Below, piece after piece: positions 48,607 to 59,098 of a DNA stretch of 64,000 bases. The notes beneath the pieces are model-generated. The model made no database searches. It was not told the origin of the DNA and saw only the letters and a list, made by a program, of their open reading frames with translations. Within the stretch, counting starts at the first letter, position 1; the number at the start of each line of letters is the position of its first letter. This stretch comes from Exiguobacterium sp018617385 (GTDB lineage: Bacteria > Bacillota > Bacilli > Exiguobacteriales > Exiguobacteriaceae). The position numbers and the translations under genes are program-made. The stretch lies in the NCBI RefSeq assembly GCF_018617385.1, contig NZ_JACSKA010000001.1:434001-498000 (forward strand), read 5' to 3'.

Positions 48607-51252
48607 ATGGATGTAAAAGCGACGCTACGCGACGTGCAAAAGCATATCGCGTGGTTAAAAGAAGAAAAAGAACGAGTCAACCGAAAAGAGGCATTGGTCG
48701 GGGATGACTTGATTACCTTAGATGAACTTCCTTCTTTGTCGAGACAGGCGCAACGCCCGCGTCTAGATGACAAACTGTTCGAGGAACAACAAACCGCATT
48801 ACAGGCAGAGCTCGAAGCAGCTCGGAAACGCCTCCCAGAACTTGATGTGACACGCATCCAGTCGAACGGGAGCAGTTTTTATGAGAAGGCGAATGTGCAT
48901 GTCGCGTTCGTCGGACCGGTCAAGCGGGCCAAAGAGCTCGAACGTCTTTGTCACACCCATTACTTTGAGAACGTGACAGGTTTTTTAGAGTTGCTTGAAA
49001 CAGAAGACATCGATTTCCTGCTCATCTCGGCAGCGCTCACAGAAGAGGAGACGACGGCCTTCCATCACATGGGGACGCCACGCTCGCACTCTCGTCACTG
49101 GCTCGGAAACTTGATTCGCAAGGCGAAACAAAAGGAGATCCGTGTCGTCTTCGAAACGACACTCGATACGAATCATTTCGACCGTTTCTCGTCACTTGCC
49201 GCACAATGTGATTACATCTTCACGGCAAACGAGGAGCGTGTGACGGAATATATGGAAGAAGCCGGGCATGAACGGGTCTTCGTCATCCGCCCGGGAGTCG
49301 ACCCGCTTCATGTGAACCCGATCGGAATGACGCGCGGCAAGGTAGACCGTGTCGTCGTGACGAACCGTTTTCCTGTCCAGCGGTTCGCAAAAGATTTGGA
49401 GACGCTCGCGCAAGGCGTTCGCGATGCGAACAAAGAACTCTATGTGATGCGTGAGGCGAATGAGTCGAAAGCGTCACTCGCACCGAAGTCGCTTCAAGAT
49501 GTCCTCGTCCATGGGGACCCTGAGGATATGGAGAAGCTGAAAGAGACATCGAATTGGGTGCTTCACGTCAATGAAGTGAAGAACAGCCCGACGATGAGCG
49601 CGCAAGCCATCTATGAGGCACAGGCTCGCGGGCAACTCGTCTTGACGAATTACAACGTCGCCGTCAACAACGACTTCCCGAACGTGTTCATCGCCACAAG
49701 CGCCTTGGATGCCCAAGGGATTTTAGAAATGTTTAAGACGGACGAAGAGCGTCTCGAGCATCAACTGTCTGGTGTCCGGACCATCTTCTCGAACCATACG
49801 ATGTACGACCGCTTCAGTGAGATGTTGTTCACTCTCGGCATCCACCATGAAATCCGTCGCGACGTCCTCGTCATCGGTCGCGGTGATGTGACGGCGACAC
49901 GTGAACAGTTCGAGCGTCAGTCGTATCCGCACAAGCGCTTCGTCGCCGAAGCGGATCTACAAGAAGTCGACCTACGTACAGCCGACTTTGTGACCGTGTT
50001 TGACGACCGTCATCACTATCTCGACTACTATGTGGAAGACTTAGTCAACGCCTTCAAATACACGGACGTCTCGTTCGTGACGAAAGGGCATGACACCATC
50101 CATGAGTTCGTGGAAGACTATGCTGACGTGGCCTTGACGATGTTCGCGGCTAGTCACGTATCGCTTGAGACGCTTCGGAACGACCAACGCGTCGAAGGTC
50201 AAGGCTATGCCATCGATCATTTCGAACTGCTCGCCCCAGACGACGTGCTCGTCCCGAACGAACCAGGTGACTATCAGCTTTCGATGATCGTCCCGATTTA
50301 TAACAACGGTCGCTATCTATACAACAAGTGTTTCTCGAGTCTTCGCCGTAGCTCGATGTTTGAAGACATGGAGATCTGGCTCGTCGACGACGGTTCAACG
50401 GACCAAGAGACGATCGGCTATATCGAACGTCTCGTCCGGAAGTATCCGAACGTCTACACGTACTCGTTCAACGACGGAGGTAGCGGGAGCGCCTCACGTC
50501 CACGGAACAAAGGGGTGGAGCTCGCGACGACGCCATATATCGCCTTCCTTGACCCGGACAATGAAGCGGTCAACGACGGCTATGCGGCACTGTTCCGTGT
50601 CATGCAAGAGGATGACACGCTCGACCTCTCTGTCGGAAGCATGTTAAAGCTTGCGAACCGTGAAGCGATGATTGAACTTGAAGACCTCGAGAAAGATGGC
50701 GTTCGCGTCATCGAAGACCCGAGAGCCTACTTGCTCGAGCACAACTTCAAGGTGCAGAGTATCCAGACGATGGTCATCAAAAAAGACTTCATCCAGAAGC
50801 ATGATTTGAAACAAGTCATCGGCGCGGTCGGACAAGACTCACTCTTCTTCCAAGAGATGTTCCTCAGCGCGGGACGCGTCGCTCTGCTCGACTTGACGAT
50901 CCATGACTATTACGCGGCCGTCGCCGGTTCGACGGTCAATACGATCACGAAGAAATACTTTATGAAGTGTGTCATCCGGGAGACGGCACGGGCGAAAGCG
51001 TTCGCTCGCGAAGGCGTACTCGACCAATACCGCTCGACTCGATTCGAACGGTTCTTCTCGATGTGGTACCTCGTCTTCTTACGCCGCAGCAAGCCGGAAG
51101 AATTCTTCGACAACGCCGGAATGCTTTATGAAATCATCGAACAGTATCGTCCGATGGAACTAGAGACGCCGATCGTGAAACAGTTCGTCGACTTATATGA
51201 ATCAGGACAAAAAGAAGAATTGAAGCGTCTCTATTTTGACGCATACTTGTGA
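48607..51252 (+). CDS. Two-domain glycosyltransferase (CgeB-like plus GT2)
   Basis: Predicted 881 residues. A coiled-coil-like start (about 1-85), then a GT-B-type part (about 95-550) of the CgeB/DUF3880 kind with FTANEERVTEYMEEAG and NSPTMSAQAIYEA, then a GT2 domain from about 558 with IVPIYNNGRYL, VDDGSTD (about 592), RPRNKGV (about 631) and DPDNE (about 648, DxD metal site). Such proteins build repeating surface glycans on the cytoplasmic side. No membrane segment. AGGTGGAG is seven bases before the ATG. It heads an operon with a coiled-coil protein and two more large glycosyltransferases, before the dehydrogenase-exporter operon. Confidence 0.85.
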   Translation: MDVKATLRDVQKHIAWLKEEKERVNRKEALVGDDLITLDELPSLSRQAQRPRLDDKLFEEQQTALQAELEAARKRLPELDVTRIQSNGSSFYEKANVHVAFVGPVKRAKELERLCHTHYFENVTGFLELLETEDIDFLLISAALTEEETTAFHHMGTPRSHSRHWLGNLIRKAKQKEIRVVFETTLDTNHFDRFSSLAAQCDYIFTANEERVTEYMEEAGHERVFVIRPGVDPLHVNPIGMTRGKVDRVVVTNRFPVQRFAKDLETLAQGVRDANKELYVMREANESKASLAPKSLQDVLVHGDPEDMEKLKETSNWVLHVNEVKNSPTMSAQAIYEAQARGQLVLTNYNVAVNNDFPNVFIATSALDAQGILEMFKTDEERLEHQLSGVRTIFSNHTMYDRFSEMLFTLGIHHEIRRDVLVIGRGDVTATREQFERQSYPHKRFVAEADLQEVDLRTADFVTVFDDRHHYLDYYVEDLVNAFKYTDVSFVTKGHDTIHEFVEDYADVALTMFAASHVSLETLRNDQRVEGQGYAIDHFELLAPDDVLVPNEPGDYQLSMIVPIYNNGRYLYNKCFSSLRRSSMFEDMEIWLVDDGSTDQETIGYIERLVRKYPNVYTYSFNDGGSGSASRPRNKGVELATTPYIAFLDPDNEAVNDGYAALFRVMQEDDTLDLSVGSMLKLANREAMIELEDLEKDGVRVIEDPRAYLLEHNFKVQSIQTMVIKKDFIQKHDLKQVIGAVGQDSLFFQEMFLSAGRVALLDLTIHDYYAAVAGSTVNTITKKYFMKCVIRETARAKAFAREGVLDQYRSTRFERFFSMWYLVFLRRSKPEEFFDNAGMLYEIIEQYRPMELETPIVKQFVDLYESGQKEELKRLYFDAYL

Positions 51253-51261
51253 GGTGAGACC

Positions 51262-51573
51262 ATGAGCAATGAACTAGAAAAAGAAATCGGATTGTTGAAA
51301 CAGCGAATCAAACTTCAAGAAGAGGAGATTCGTCATCTGAAGCACGATGAACGATTGTTGCGACAAAAACATCGTCGCCTCGTCCAAAAGTATGGCGACC
51401 TTCTCTATACGTTCGAATGGACCGTGCAGGCGTTTGAAAAGAAAGAACAAGCGCTCACGGACGTGAAACGCAAATACGAAGTGGTGAACAAGAAGTATCG
51501 TCGCCTTGTGCAGTCGAAAGCCGGTAAGGCGATTTTGAAGGCACAAGCTGTCGCACGACGCATTCGCAAATAA
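51262..51573 (+). CDS. Small coiled-coil protein between glycosyltransferases
   Basis: Predicted 103 residues, almost entirely coiled coil (heptads from EIGLLKQRIKLQEEEI to about residue 85), basic at the end (AVARRIRK). GAGGTGAGACC precedes the ATG, nine bases after the previous stop. It has no signal or membrane segment. Its place suggests a scaffold or chain-length partner of the glycosyltransferases; this is inference from context only. Confidence 0.7.
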   Translation: MSNELEKEIGLLKQRIKLQEEEIRHLKHDERLLRQKHRRLVQKYGDLLYTFEWTVQAFEKKEQALTDVKRKYEVVNKKYRRLVQSKAGKAILKAQAVARRIRK

Positions 51574-51615
51574 AGAATCGGATTCGGGAGAACCGATGAT
51601 TTGGAGGATATGAGG

Positions 51616-54600
51616 ATGGATTGGCAGAAAAAAGCACGTCGCGCCGCTTACCTTGGGGTACAACGGTCGAAGCGACTCGGTCGTAAAGTGTTGAAGCGTC
51701 CGAACAAATCGCATCAACTACGTGAAGTCGTACCGAACTGGTATACACGTTCACCTTACGTACATGTGGAAGGGACGGACCTCGTCTTCACAGGGGACGA
51801 ACCGGTCATCTTGACGTTCCGACCGAACGCAAGTTCAGACATCATCTCCGTGAACGATCTGGTCGAAGCGGGGCAAAAGACGTTCACGGCCATGATGCGC
51901 GTCAAATCGCGTGAAGGCTTGATGCCGACGTTGACGTTAGAAGTCGTTCGTAAAGGGGGACGTACCCGCTACGTCACCGTACAGGACGGCGACCACGTCG
52001 ATGTGACACTCGGAATGGGTGAACAAATCGTCCGGGCCCACTTGAATGTGGAAGGGAAAGGGGCGTTCAGCCTCGTCGACCTCACGCTTGGGACGCTCTC
52101 ACTTTGGACGGTGGAAGGGACGGCCGCGAACATTTCGGTCGACGCCTTTGACTTCCGCTATCCGCTCACGGCGTCGTCACTCCGGTCGCTCAAGCCACAG
52201 AGTGAGATTGCTCACTTCGATGGGGACACGCTCGTCGTGCGCGCCGAAGGGAATCAATATACGCACTACGGCGTCGACGAGGTCGCGCTCCCACACGTCG
52301 ATACGGCACGTGGCATCGACTTCGAGACGGGTGATATGGATGATGACTTGTATCGGTTCTATTTAAAAGGAGACCGTACGGGGACAGCGGACGCGTCGCT
52401 TTTCATCGCGACGTATACGGTGTCAGGACAGGACCGTCTGATCGAGGTGCCACTCGGACTGAGCGGCATCGTCCGCATCGCACCGTCCCATCGTTCCATC
52501 CGCTATTTCATCCGCGTGAACGGGTCAGGGCAACTTAAGAACTTGAACATCGGGATGATTCGCGAGAAGAGCGTCCGTCGTGAGGACGTCTTGTCGCTCA
52601 AGCCGGACATGTGGACGATCCCGGCACCGGACCTCATCAAATTGAAGAGCCGGGATGACCAACTCGTTGTCCATTTGAAAGGCGAGGACGATCAGCGCCG
52701 CTACATCTCGTATGCCGAGATGAACAACAGCTTCAAGCTTCTCCCGACAGAGTTCCCGTATGAAGTGAAGGCGAACAGTCGTTACCGTGTCACGTTCGAT
52801 GGTGTGGCCGATGAAGGGGCGAACGTCGTCCTCTACATCATCGCCTACTCGGCGACGGAGCGTCAGATTATGCAACAGGTCCAAATCGGAAGCGAGAAAG
52901 TCTTCTATTTCGACCGGGGCATCCGCTTCCTTCGTTTTGCCCTCCGTGTCGACGGTGTGGGCGAGGCACGAATCGACCGGATCCGTGTCGCAGAAGAACT
53001 CGTCAGCGACGGTACGGAAAACCCGACGTGGATGGACGTGCGCGAGGCGCGCTTCTTCGCACCCGTCCCGCGTGAGCTTCACGAACTGAAGGTCGCGGCC
53101 ATCTTCGATGAGTTCACGATGGCATCCTACAAACCAGAATGCCAGCTCATCACGTTCACACCGGACAACTGGAAGACGGTGCTCCTCGATGAGCAACCGG
53201 ACGTCCTCGTCGTCGAATCGGCGTGGAAAGGGAATGCCGGCGCCTGGGAGAAGAAAATCGTCAAATACGGCACGAACACGTGGGAAGAGCTCGACGCCCT
53301 TCTCGCATGGTGCCGTTATCACAATATCCCGACCGTCTTCTGGAACAAAGAGGACCCGATTCACTACGATCGTTTCATCGAGACGGCGAAGCGATTCGAC
53401 TATGTGTATACGACCGACATGAACCGCGTCCCGAATTATAAAGAAGATTGTGGTCATGACCGGGTCGATGCGTTACCGTTCGCGGCCCAGCCGAAAGAGC
53501 ATAACCCGATCCGCTTACCGGGGACGCGTGAGCCGTACGCGTGTTTCGCTGGTTCGTATTATGCGAACCGTCACGAATCGCGTAAAGCCGACATGGACCG
53601 CTTGTTCGCGGCGGCGGATAAGTACGGTCTTGCCATTTACGACCGCAACTATGCGATCAACCAACGCGGGGAGAGCGACCAGCTCCAATTCCCGGAACAG
53701 TTCCGTCACGCCATTCGCGGCAGTTTGAAGTACAACCAGATTGCCAAGGCGTATAAAGGGTATAAAGTCATGTTGAACGTCAACTCGGTCAACGATTCAC
53801 CGACGATGTTCTCACGTCGTGTCTTCGAAGGACTCGCCTGCGCGACACCGGTCGTCAGCACCCGTTCGGTCGGGGTCGACGCCATGCTTGGCGATTACGT
53901 CTTCCTCGACGATGGGGAGTCTGACTTAGACGAGACGTTCCGCCGCTTGATGACGGATGACTCGTTCTATGAGGACATCGCGATGCGTGGGATGCGCCAC
54001 GTGTTGACGTATCACACGTACACGCAACGTCTGGCGAAAATCGTCCAAGACGTCGGTATCCCGTACCGCGTCGACCACGAGAAGATTGCCGTCGTCGCCT
54101 TCATCAAGTCGCGCGAAGAGGCAGAACGCGTCGTCGCCCAGTTCGAGGCACAGAACTATGAGCATAAACACCTCATGATGTTCCTCGATAAGTTCGAGGA
54201 TCACATCGACGTGTACAACACGTACAACACGCCATCGATCTCGACGTATATGCGCAGCTACTTGACGCACTATACCTCGTTCACAGAGATGGTCGAATCG
54301 TACGATTGGGTCGCCCATTTGAAGTCGGACGATTATTACGGTCCGAACTACTTGAGCGATTATCTGCTCGCGGCACGCTATGCGGAAGCGGACGTCCTCA
54401 CGAAAGAGGATTACTATGCGTATGACGGCAAGCTCGTCAAACAGGACCATGACGAGTCGTATCGTTATGTGTTTGACGCGACACCGTCCCGCTCGATCGT
54501 GCAGCCGTCGGCACTCCGATTCTATACGGTGGAGGAGGCGCTCCACATCTTTGAAGCGGACGAGAGCTTGAACGAACTCGCTCGTTCCGGCAAACGCATC

Positions 54601-54678
54601 TTCAGTGTCGACCCGTATCAATATGTGAAAGCCGGTGCCGCCATGGATGAAGCGGACCGTCAGGAGGTAACATTATGA
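51616..54678 (+). CDS. Large CgeB-family glycosyltransferase
   Basis: Predicted 1020 residues. A basic start, then about 470 residues of beta-rich domains that look like carbohydrate-binding modules; from about 492 a CgeB/DUF3880-type GT-B transferase (YKPECQLITFTPDNW, SYYANRHESRKADMDRLF, NSPTMFSRRVFEGLACATPV); and from about 820 a GT2-like end (HLKSDDYYGPNYLSDYLL). Donor and acceptor unknown. The ATG at 51616 follows GGAGG at eight bases; earlier in-frame starts overlap the site. Its stop overlaps the next start in ATGA, a sign of coupled translation. Confidence 0.83.
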   Translation: MDWQKKARRAAYLGVQRSKRLGRKVLKRPNKSHQLREVVPNWYTRSPYVHVEGTDLVFTGDEPVILTFRPNASSDIISVNDLVEAGQKTFTAMMRVKSREGLMPTLTLEVVRKGGRTRYVTVQDGDHVDVTLGMGEQIVRAHLNVEGKGAFSLVDLTLGTLSLWTVEGTAANISVDAFDFRYPLTASSLRSLKPQSEIAHFDGDTLVVRAEGNQYTHYGVDEVALPHVDTARGIDFETGDMDDDLYRFYLKGDRTGTADASLFIATYTVSGQDRLIEVPLGLSGIVRIAPSHRSIRYFIRVNGSGQLKNLNIGMIREKSVRREDVLSLKPDMWTIPAPDLIKLKSRDDQLVVHLKGEDDQRRYISYAEMNNSFKLLPTEFPYEVKANSRYRVTFDGVADEGANVVLYIIAYSATERQIMQQVQIGSEKVFYFDRGIRFLRFALRVDGVGEARIDRIRVAEELVSDGTENPTWMDVREARFFAPVPRELHELKVAAIFDEFTMASYKPECQLITFTPDNWKTVLLDEQPDVLVVESAWKGNAGAWEKKIVKYGTNTWEELDALLAWCRYHNIPTVFWNKEDPIHYDRFIETAKRFDYVYTTDMNRVPNYKEDCGHDRVDALPFAAQPKEHNPIRLPGTREPYACFAGSYYANRHESRKADMDRLFAAADKYGLAIYDRNYAINQRGESDQLQFPEQFRHAIRGSLKYNQIAKAYKGYKVMLNVNSVNDSPTMFSRRVFEGLACATPVVSTRSVGVDAMLGDYVFLDDGESDLDETFRRLMTDDSFYEDIAMRGMRHVLTYHTYTQRLAKIVQDVGIPYRVDHEKIAVVAFIKSREEAERVVAQFEAQNYEHKHLMMFLDKFEDHIDVYNTYNTPSISTYMRSYLTHYTSFTEMVESYDWVAHLKSDDYYGPNYLSDYLLAARYAEADVLTKEDYYAYDGKLVKQDHDESYRYVFDATPSRSIVQPSALRFYTVEEALHIFEADESLNELARSGKRIFSVDPYQYVKAGAAMDEADRQEVTL

Positions 54679-56858
54679 CGAAGCAACCGCTACGGATCCT
54701 CGTATACGGGGACGTCAATTTGAACTTGATCGACGGGTCGGCCATCTGGCTAACGTCGGTCGTGCATATGTTGAACCAGGACCCGAACATCGAGGTCGAC
54801 GTGCTCTTGAAGCGCTCGATTGTGAAACCGGAAGTGACGGCGTCGATCAAACAGCTCGACCGCGTCCGCTTCATCGACGTCTTCACGGAAGACTCGACGA
54901 AGAAAGACGAGCCGTACTATGAGAAGAAGGTGCTCCAGCCGGAAGAGGCGGCCCAACTCATCCACGAGCTCGTCGAGACGAAACAGTATGACATGACGTT
55001 CATCCGTGGGTTCCAGCTCGCCTATGCGCTCTCCGATTATGAACATACGATGAAAAAGACGTGGACTTATCTCACGGATTTCACGCATGATTCATCGGCC
55101 GCGTCACAGGAAGAGTTGGCACGTTTGAAGAAGATTGCGGACCGCTCGGCGCGCATGCTCTGTCAGACGGCGGAGATGAAGGCGTACTTCGAGACGTTTT
55201 TACAGACGCCGAAGCCGTTCCTCATCTTGAACCCGATGATTCCGAACATGCGCGAGGCGACGCCGACGTTCAAGCGTCAGGCGAAACGTCTCGTCTATAC
55301 TGGAAAGTTCGCGCCACTCTGGTACTCGGCTGAAATTCTCGACGCACTCGAGAAAGTACGAGTCCGGATGCCGGACGTCGAGTTGAAGGTGGCGGGGGAC
55401 AAGTTCAACCAAGACCCGAACAACCCAAACTTCCGTAAAGAAGTGACACATCGTCTCCAAACGGACGAAGGGGTCCACTGGTTGAAAGGCATCCCGCGTG
55501 CGGACGTCGAGACGCTCATCGAAGAGAGCGACATCGGCATCTCGTGGCGCCACCCGGACCTTGACGACAGCCTCGAGTTGTCGACGAAGCTCCTCGAATA
55601 TGGGGCGCTCGGGAAGCCGGTCCTTCTCAACCGCAACAAGATGCACGAGATGTTGCTCGGGTCGAGCTACCCGCTCTTCGTCAACTCGGAAGACGAGTTC
55701 ATCGAAAAGGTCGAGCTCGCCTTCACGCATCCGGCCATCTATAAGGATGCGGCGGAACGTCTCTACAACATGGCGAAGAACTATACGTTCGCCAGCACGT
55801 TCGAACGCCTCCGCGATGCGGTTTGGGAGATGCAGAAGACGACGATCCTCTTCGCCGGTCACGACTTGAAGTTCATCCGTATGTTCATGGAACGCTTCGA
55901 GGCCGACCCGAGCTACCGGGTCCTCGTCGACCAGTGGGACGGACACAAGATTCATGATGTGAATCACAGTAAGGCGTGTCTCGCGCAAGCAGACGTCATT
56001 TTCTGTGAGTGGGGCCTCGGCAACGCCGTCTGGTACTCGCAACATAAGTTGCCGCATCAGCGTCTCATCGTCCGGATTCATCGTCAGGAGAAAGAGACAC
56101 CATTTCCACGGGAATATGCGCTCGACAACATCGACCGCATCATCCTCGTCTCGCCGTATATGTTAGAAGAGATGCATCGTCTATTCGGGATCCCGCGTCA
56201 CCAGATGACGGTCATCTACAACGCCGTCGATGCGGACAAGCTCGACAAACCGAAACAGGCGGACGATTTGACGTTCCGTCTCGGTATGATCGGCATGAAC
56301 CCGAAACTGAAGCGTCCCGACCTCGCGCTCGACGTCCTCGAAGAGCTGCTGAAGACGGACAAACGGTACCAGCTCCACTTCAAAGGGCACCATCCAAAAG
56401 ATGTCTATTGGATCGGGAAGCGGGAAGAGGAGAGCGCGTACTACGAGGCGTTACTGAAACGCATCGAGGAGTCGGACCTTCGTGACCACGTCCATTTCGA
56501 TGGACACGGTAATGACGTCGACACATGGCTCCAATCGATTGGATTCGTCTTCTCGACAAGTGACTTGGAAAGTTTCCATCTCGCACCGGCCGAAGCGATG
56601 GCCGCAGGGTCTTATCCGCTCATCCGCCATTGGACGGGCGCGGAGACGATTTACCCGGACGAACTGCTCGTCACGGATACGATGGAATTTGTCGACACGA
56701 TCCTTTCTTATAAAGAAGAGAACGAGAAGCTGATGGCGGACGCAAAAGCCTATCAGGCGTATGCCCGTAAACATTTCGCGCTCGATCGTCTCTACCGAGA
56801 GATGGAACAAATCATTTCCGGCAAAACACACGAACAATTTTCGACGACATTGTCATGA
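54675..56858 (+). CDS. Tandem-domain GT4-type glycosyltransferase
   Basis: Predicted 727 residues: two GT-B units in series. The first (about 1-385) has RLVYTGKFAPLWYSAEIL and SLELSTKLLEYGALGKPVLL; the second (about 390-715) has FRLGMIGMNPKLKRPDLALD, HFKGHH and SFHLAPAEAMAAGSYPLI, the typical EX7E region of GT4. Two active sites in one chain would suit addition of an alternating disaccharide. Overlaps the previous gene by four bases and has CAGGAGG upstream. No membrane segment, so membrane association would need partners. Confidence 0.85.
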   Translation: MTKQPLRILVYGDVNLNLIDGSAIWLTSVVHMLNQDPNIEVDVLLKRSIVKPEVTASIKQLDRVRFIDVFTEDSTKKDEPYYEKKVLQPEEAAQLIHELVETKQYDMTFIRGFQLAYALSDYEHTMKKTWTYLTDFTHDSSAASQEELARLKKIADRSARMLCQTAEMKAYFETFLQTPKPFLILNPMIPNMREATPTFKRQAKRLVYTGKFAPLWYSAEILDALEKVRVRMPDVELKVAGDKFNQDPNNPNFRKEVTHRLQTDEGVHWLKGIPRADVETLIEESDIGISWRHPDLDDSLELSTKLLEYGALGKPVLLNRNKMHEMLLGSSYPLFVNSEDEFIEKVELAFTHPAIYKDAAERLYNMAKNYTFASTFERLRDAVWEMQKTTILFAGHDLKFIRMFMERFEADPSYRVLVDQWDGHKIHDVNHSKACLAQADVIFCEWGLGNAVWYSQHKLPHQRLIVRIHRQEKETPFPREYALDNIDRIILVSPYMLEEMHRLFGIPRHQMTVIYNAVDADKLDKPKQADDLTFRLGMIGMNPKLKRPDLALDVLEELLKTDKRYQLHFKGHHPKDVYWIGKREEESAYYEALLKRIEESDLRDHVHFDGHGNDVDTWLQSIGFVFSTSDLESFHLAPAEAMAAGSYPLIRHWTGAETIYPDELLVTDTMEFVDTILSYKEENEKLMADAKAYQAYARKHFALDRLYREMEQIISGKTHEQFSTTLS

Positions 56859-56866
56859 AAATGTAA

Positions 56867-56896
56867 TTGCACCGAAGAATTGTTCAAGAGTATAAT
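56867..56896 (+). promoter_or_regulatory. Sigma-A promoter of the UDP-ManNAcA and export operon
   Basis: TTGCAC, 18 bases, TATAAT, 90 bases before the dehydrogenase start. A GCGCT/AGCGC hairpin lies in the leader (about 56941-56958). Confidence 0.65.
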
Positions 56897-56985
56897 GAGT
56901 ATTGTTTTATTATCGAATGTGAAATAAAATGATGGACAATGCGCTATTTAAAAAGCGCGTCAAAACATTTGGAGGTTACCACACA

Positions 56986-58275
56986 ATGAAAGTATGTACA
57001 GTAGGTCTTGGATATATCGGATTACCGACATCGGCTGTCTTTGCGAACTATGGCGTCGACGTCGTCGGAGTCGATATTTCACAACATGTTGTTGATAAAT
57101 TGAACCGTGGAGAGATCCACATTGAAGAGCCAGGTCTCGGCGAAATGGTCGCAGACGTCGTGGCAAAAGGGAAGTTCCGTGCATCACTCTCACCAGAGAA
57201 AGCAGATGCCTTCATCATCGCGGTCCCAACACCGAACAACGACGACGAGCACAAATCATGTGACTTGACGTACGTCTTGGATGCGACACGCAAAGTGTTG
57301 CCATTCGTTGAAAAAGGCAACGTCATCATCGTGGAGTCGACAATCGCACCACGTACGATGGACGACTTCGTCAAACCGCTCGTCGAGGAAGCTGGATTCA
57401 CTGTCGGTGAAGACATCTATCTCGTACACTGCCCAGAGCGCGTATTGCCTGGACAAATCCTTCATGAGCTCGTGCACAACAACCGCATCGTCGGTGGAAT
57501 CACGACAGAATGTGCAGAAGCAGGCGCACGCGTCTACGGTACATTCGTTGAAGGTGAAATCGTGAAAACGGATGCGAAGACGGCAGAAATGTCGAAACTC
57601 ATGGAAAACACGTTCCGTGACGTCAACATCGCACTCGCGAACGAACTCGCAAAAGTATGTAACGACTTGGACATCAACGTTCTTGACGTCATTGAGATGG
57701 CGAACAAGCACCCACGTGTCAACTTGCACAGCCCAGGTCCAGGTGTCGGTGGACACTGTCTCGCGGTCGACCCTTACTTCATCGTCGCGAAATCACCTGA
57801 CCTCGCGAAGATCATCAACTTGTCACGTGAGACGAACGTCTCGATGCCACACTACGTTGCAGACAACGTTCAGAAGTTGACTGCTGGAATCGAAGACGCG
57901 AAAGTCGCGGTCTTTGGTGTGACATACAAAGGAAACGTCGACGACATGCGTGAAAGCCCAGCGGTTGAAATCGCTGAAATCTTGCTTGACCGTGGTGTGA
58001 ACATCTCTGTTCACGACTCACACGTTGAAAAATCAACATCAAGCCGTTTCGAGCTCGTTTCAAAAGAAGAAGCACTCAAAGACGCGGACCTCGTTCTCGT
58101 ATTGGTTGACCACAACGAGTTCAAAGTCCTCGACTTCGCAGAGCTCAAGTCAACGATGCGTCGTCCGATGATCTTCGACACACGTAACATCGTGAAACCA
58201 GAAGGTGAAGACGTAGCGGTCGTCAACTACGGCAACCTCTACAAATATACAAAGGAAACGAATCTCGTTCTTTGA
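56986..58275 (+). CDS. wecC: UDP-N-acetyl-D-mannosamine dehydrogenase
   Basis: Predicted 429 residues. Oxidises UDP-ManNAc to UDP-ManNAcA with two NAD+. It has an N-terminal Rossmann motif (GLGYIGLPTS at about 7-16), the central EAEMSKLMENTFRDVNIALANE helix region typical of the family (here AEMSKLMENTFRDV), the catalytic Cys258 in GGHCLAVDPYF, and a C-terminal UDP-binding half with GVTYKGNVDDMRESP. The wording is closer to WecC/MnaB than to UDP-glucose dehydrogenase, and a UDP-GlcNAc 2-epimerase follows in the same operon, which supports the assignment. The ATG at 56986 follows TTGGAGG; a start 19 codons earlier lacks a site. Confidence 0.88.
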   Translation: MKVCTVGLGYIGLPTSAVFANYGVDVVGVDISQHVVDKLNRGEIHIEEPGLGEMVADVVAKGKFRASLSPEKADAFIIAVPTPNNDDEHKSCDLTYVLDATRKVLPFVEKGNVIIVESTIAPRTMDDFVKPLVEEAGFTVGEDIYLVHCPERVLPGQILHELVHNNRIVGGITTECAEAGARVYGTFVEGEIVKTDAKTAEMSKLMENTFRDVNIALANELAKVCNDLDINVLDVIEMANKHPRVNLHSPGPGVGGHCLAVDPYFIVAKSPDLAKIINLSRETNVSMPHYVADNVQKLTAGIEDAKVAVFGVTYKGNVDDMRESPAVEIAEILLDRGVNISVHDSHVEKSTSSRFELVSKEEALKDADLVLVLVDHNEFKVLDFAELKSTMRRPMIFDTRNIVKPEGEDVAVVNYGNLYKYTKETNLVL

Positions 58276-58290
58276 TTCAGGTGAATGAAC

Positions 58291-59088
58291 ATGTTTAAAT
58301 CCGCGAAAGCTATTCTTTCAGAGCTAAAGTCGAGCTTGTACTTGATTTTCCGTCTCGCCACGTATGAGACGCGAAGCAACAACTCGATGCAGTACCTCGG
58401 ATTTTTATGGGAGTTCGTGACACCGTTATTGCAGATTGGAGTTTACTGGTTCGTATTTGGATTTGGTATTCGAAGCGGCAGGCCGATTGATGGCGTGCCG
58501 TTTCTGCCATGGTTGGTCGCAGGGATTGTCGTCTGGTTCTTCATTGCCTCGGCGATCACCTCGACGGCCCGGTCCGTCTATTCGAAAATCGGCATGGTCT
58601 CCAAAATGAGCTTCCCAATCTCGACGATTCCGGCATACGTCTTGCTCGCACTCTTCTACCGCCACGTGGCGTTAGTCGGTGTCTCGTTTATCTTGATGTG
58701 GGCATTCGGATTCCCGATGGGGCTACATTCGCTCTGGTTTATCTACTTGGCGTTCAGTGCGCTCGCATTACTGTACTCGCTCGCCTTGATTACGTCCGCG
58801 CTCACGACAATCGTGCGCGATCTTCAAAACCTTCTTCAGTCGATGATGCGGATGTTGATGTATTTGACACCGATTTTTTGGGTGCCGCCGGCGAAGCTCG
58901 CGAATATCCTACAAATCAATCCGCTCTATTATTTAGTCGAAGGATATCGGTCGATGTTCCTCGGAACCGACTGGTTGGCGACTAACTGGGCTTACGGTCT
59001 CTATTACTGGGCCATCGTCTTCGTTCTCTTCTTCGTCGGGTCGATGATTCATTTGCGTTTCCGTCGACACTTCATCGATTACATTTGA
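58291..59088 (+). CDS. tagG: Polysaccharide ABC exporter, membrane subunit
   Basis: Predicted 265 residues with about six membrane segments of the ABC-2 type (MQYLGFLWEFVTPLLQIGVY, WLVAGIVVWFFI, PIFWVPPAKL, INPLYYLVEGYR). It resembles TagG and O-antigen exporters, which flip undecaprenyl-linked polymers across the membrane. AGGTGA sits six bases before the ATG at 58291; another ATG two codons earlier is too close to the site. Fifteen bases after the dehydrogenase and eleven before the ATPase. Confidence 0.85.
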   Translation: MFKSAKAILSELKSSLYLIFRLATYETRSNNSMQYLGFLWEFVTPLLQIGVYWFVFGFGIRSGRPIDGVPFLPWLVAGIVVWFFIASAITSTARSVYSKIGMVSKMSFPISTIPAYVLLALFYRHVALVGVSFILMWAFGFPMGLHSLWFIYLAFSALALLYSLALITSALTTIVRDLQNLLQSMMRMLMYLTPIFWVPPAKLANILQINPLYYLVEGYRSMFLGTDWLATNWAYGLYYWAIVFVLFFVGSMIHLRFRRHFIDYI

Positions 59089-59098
59089 GGAGGACCTT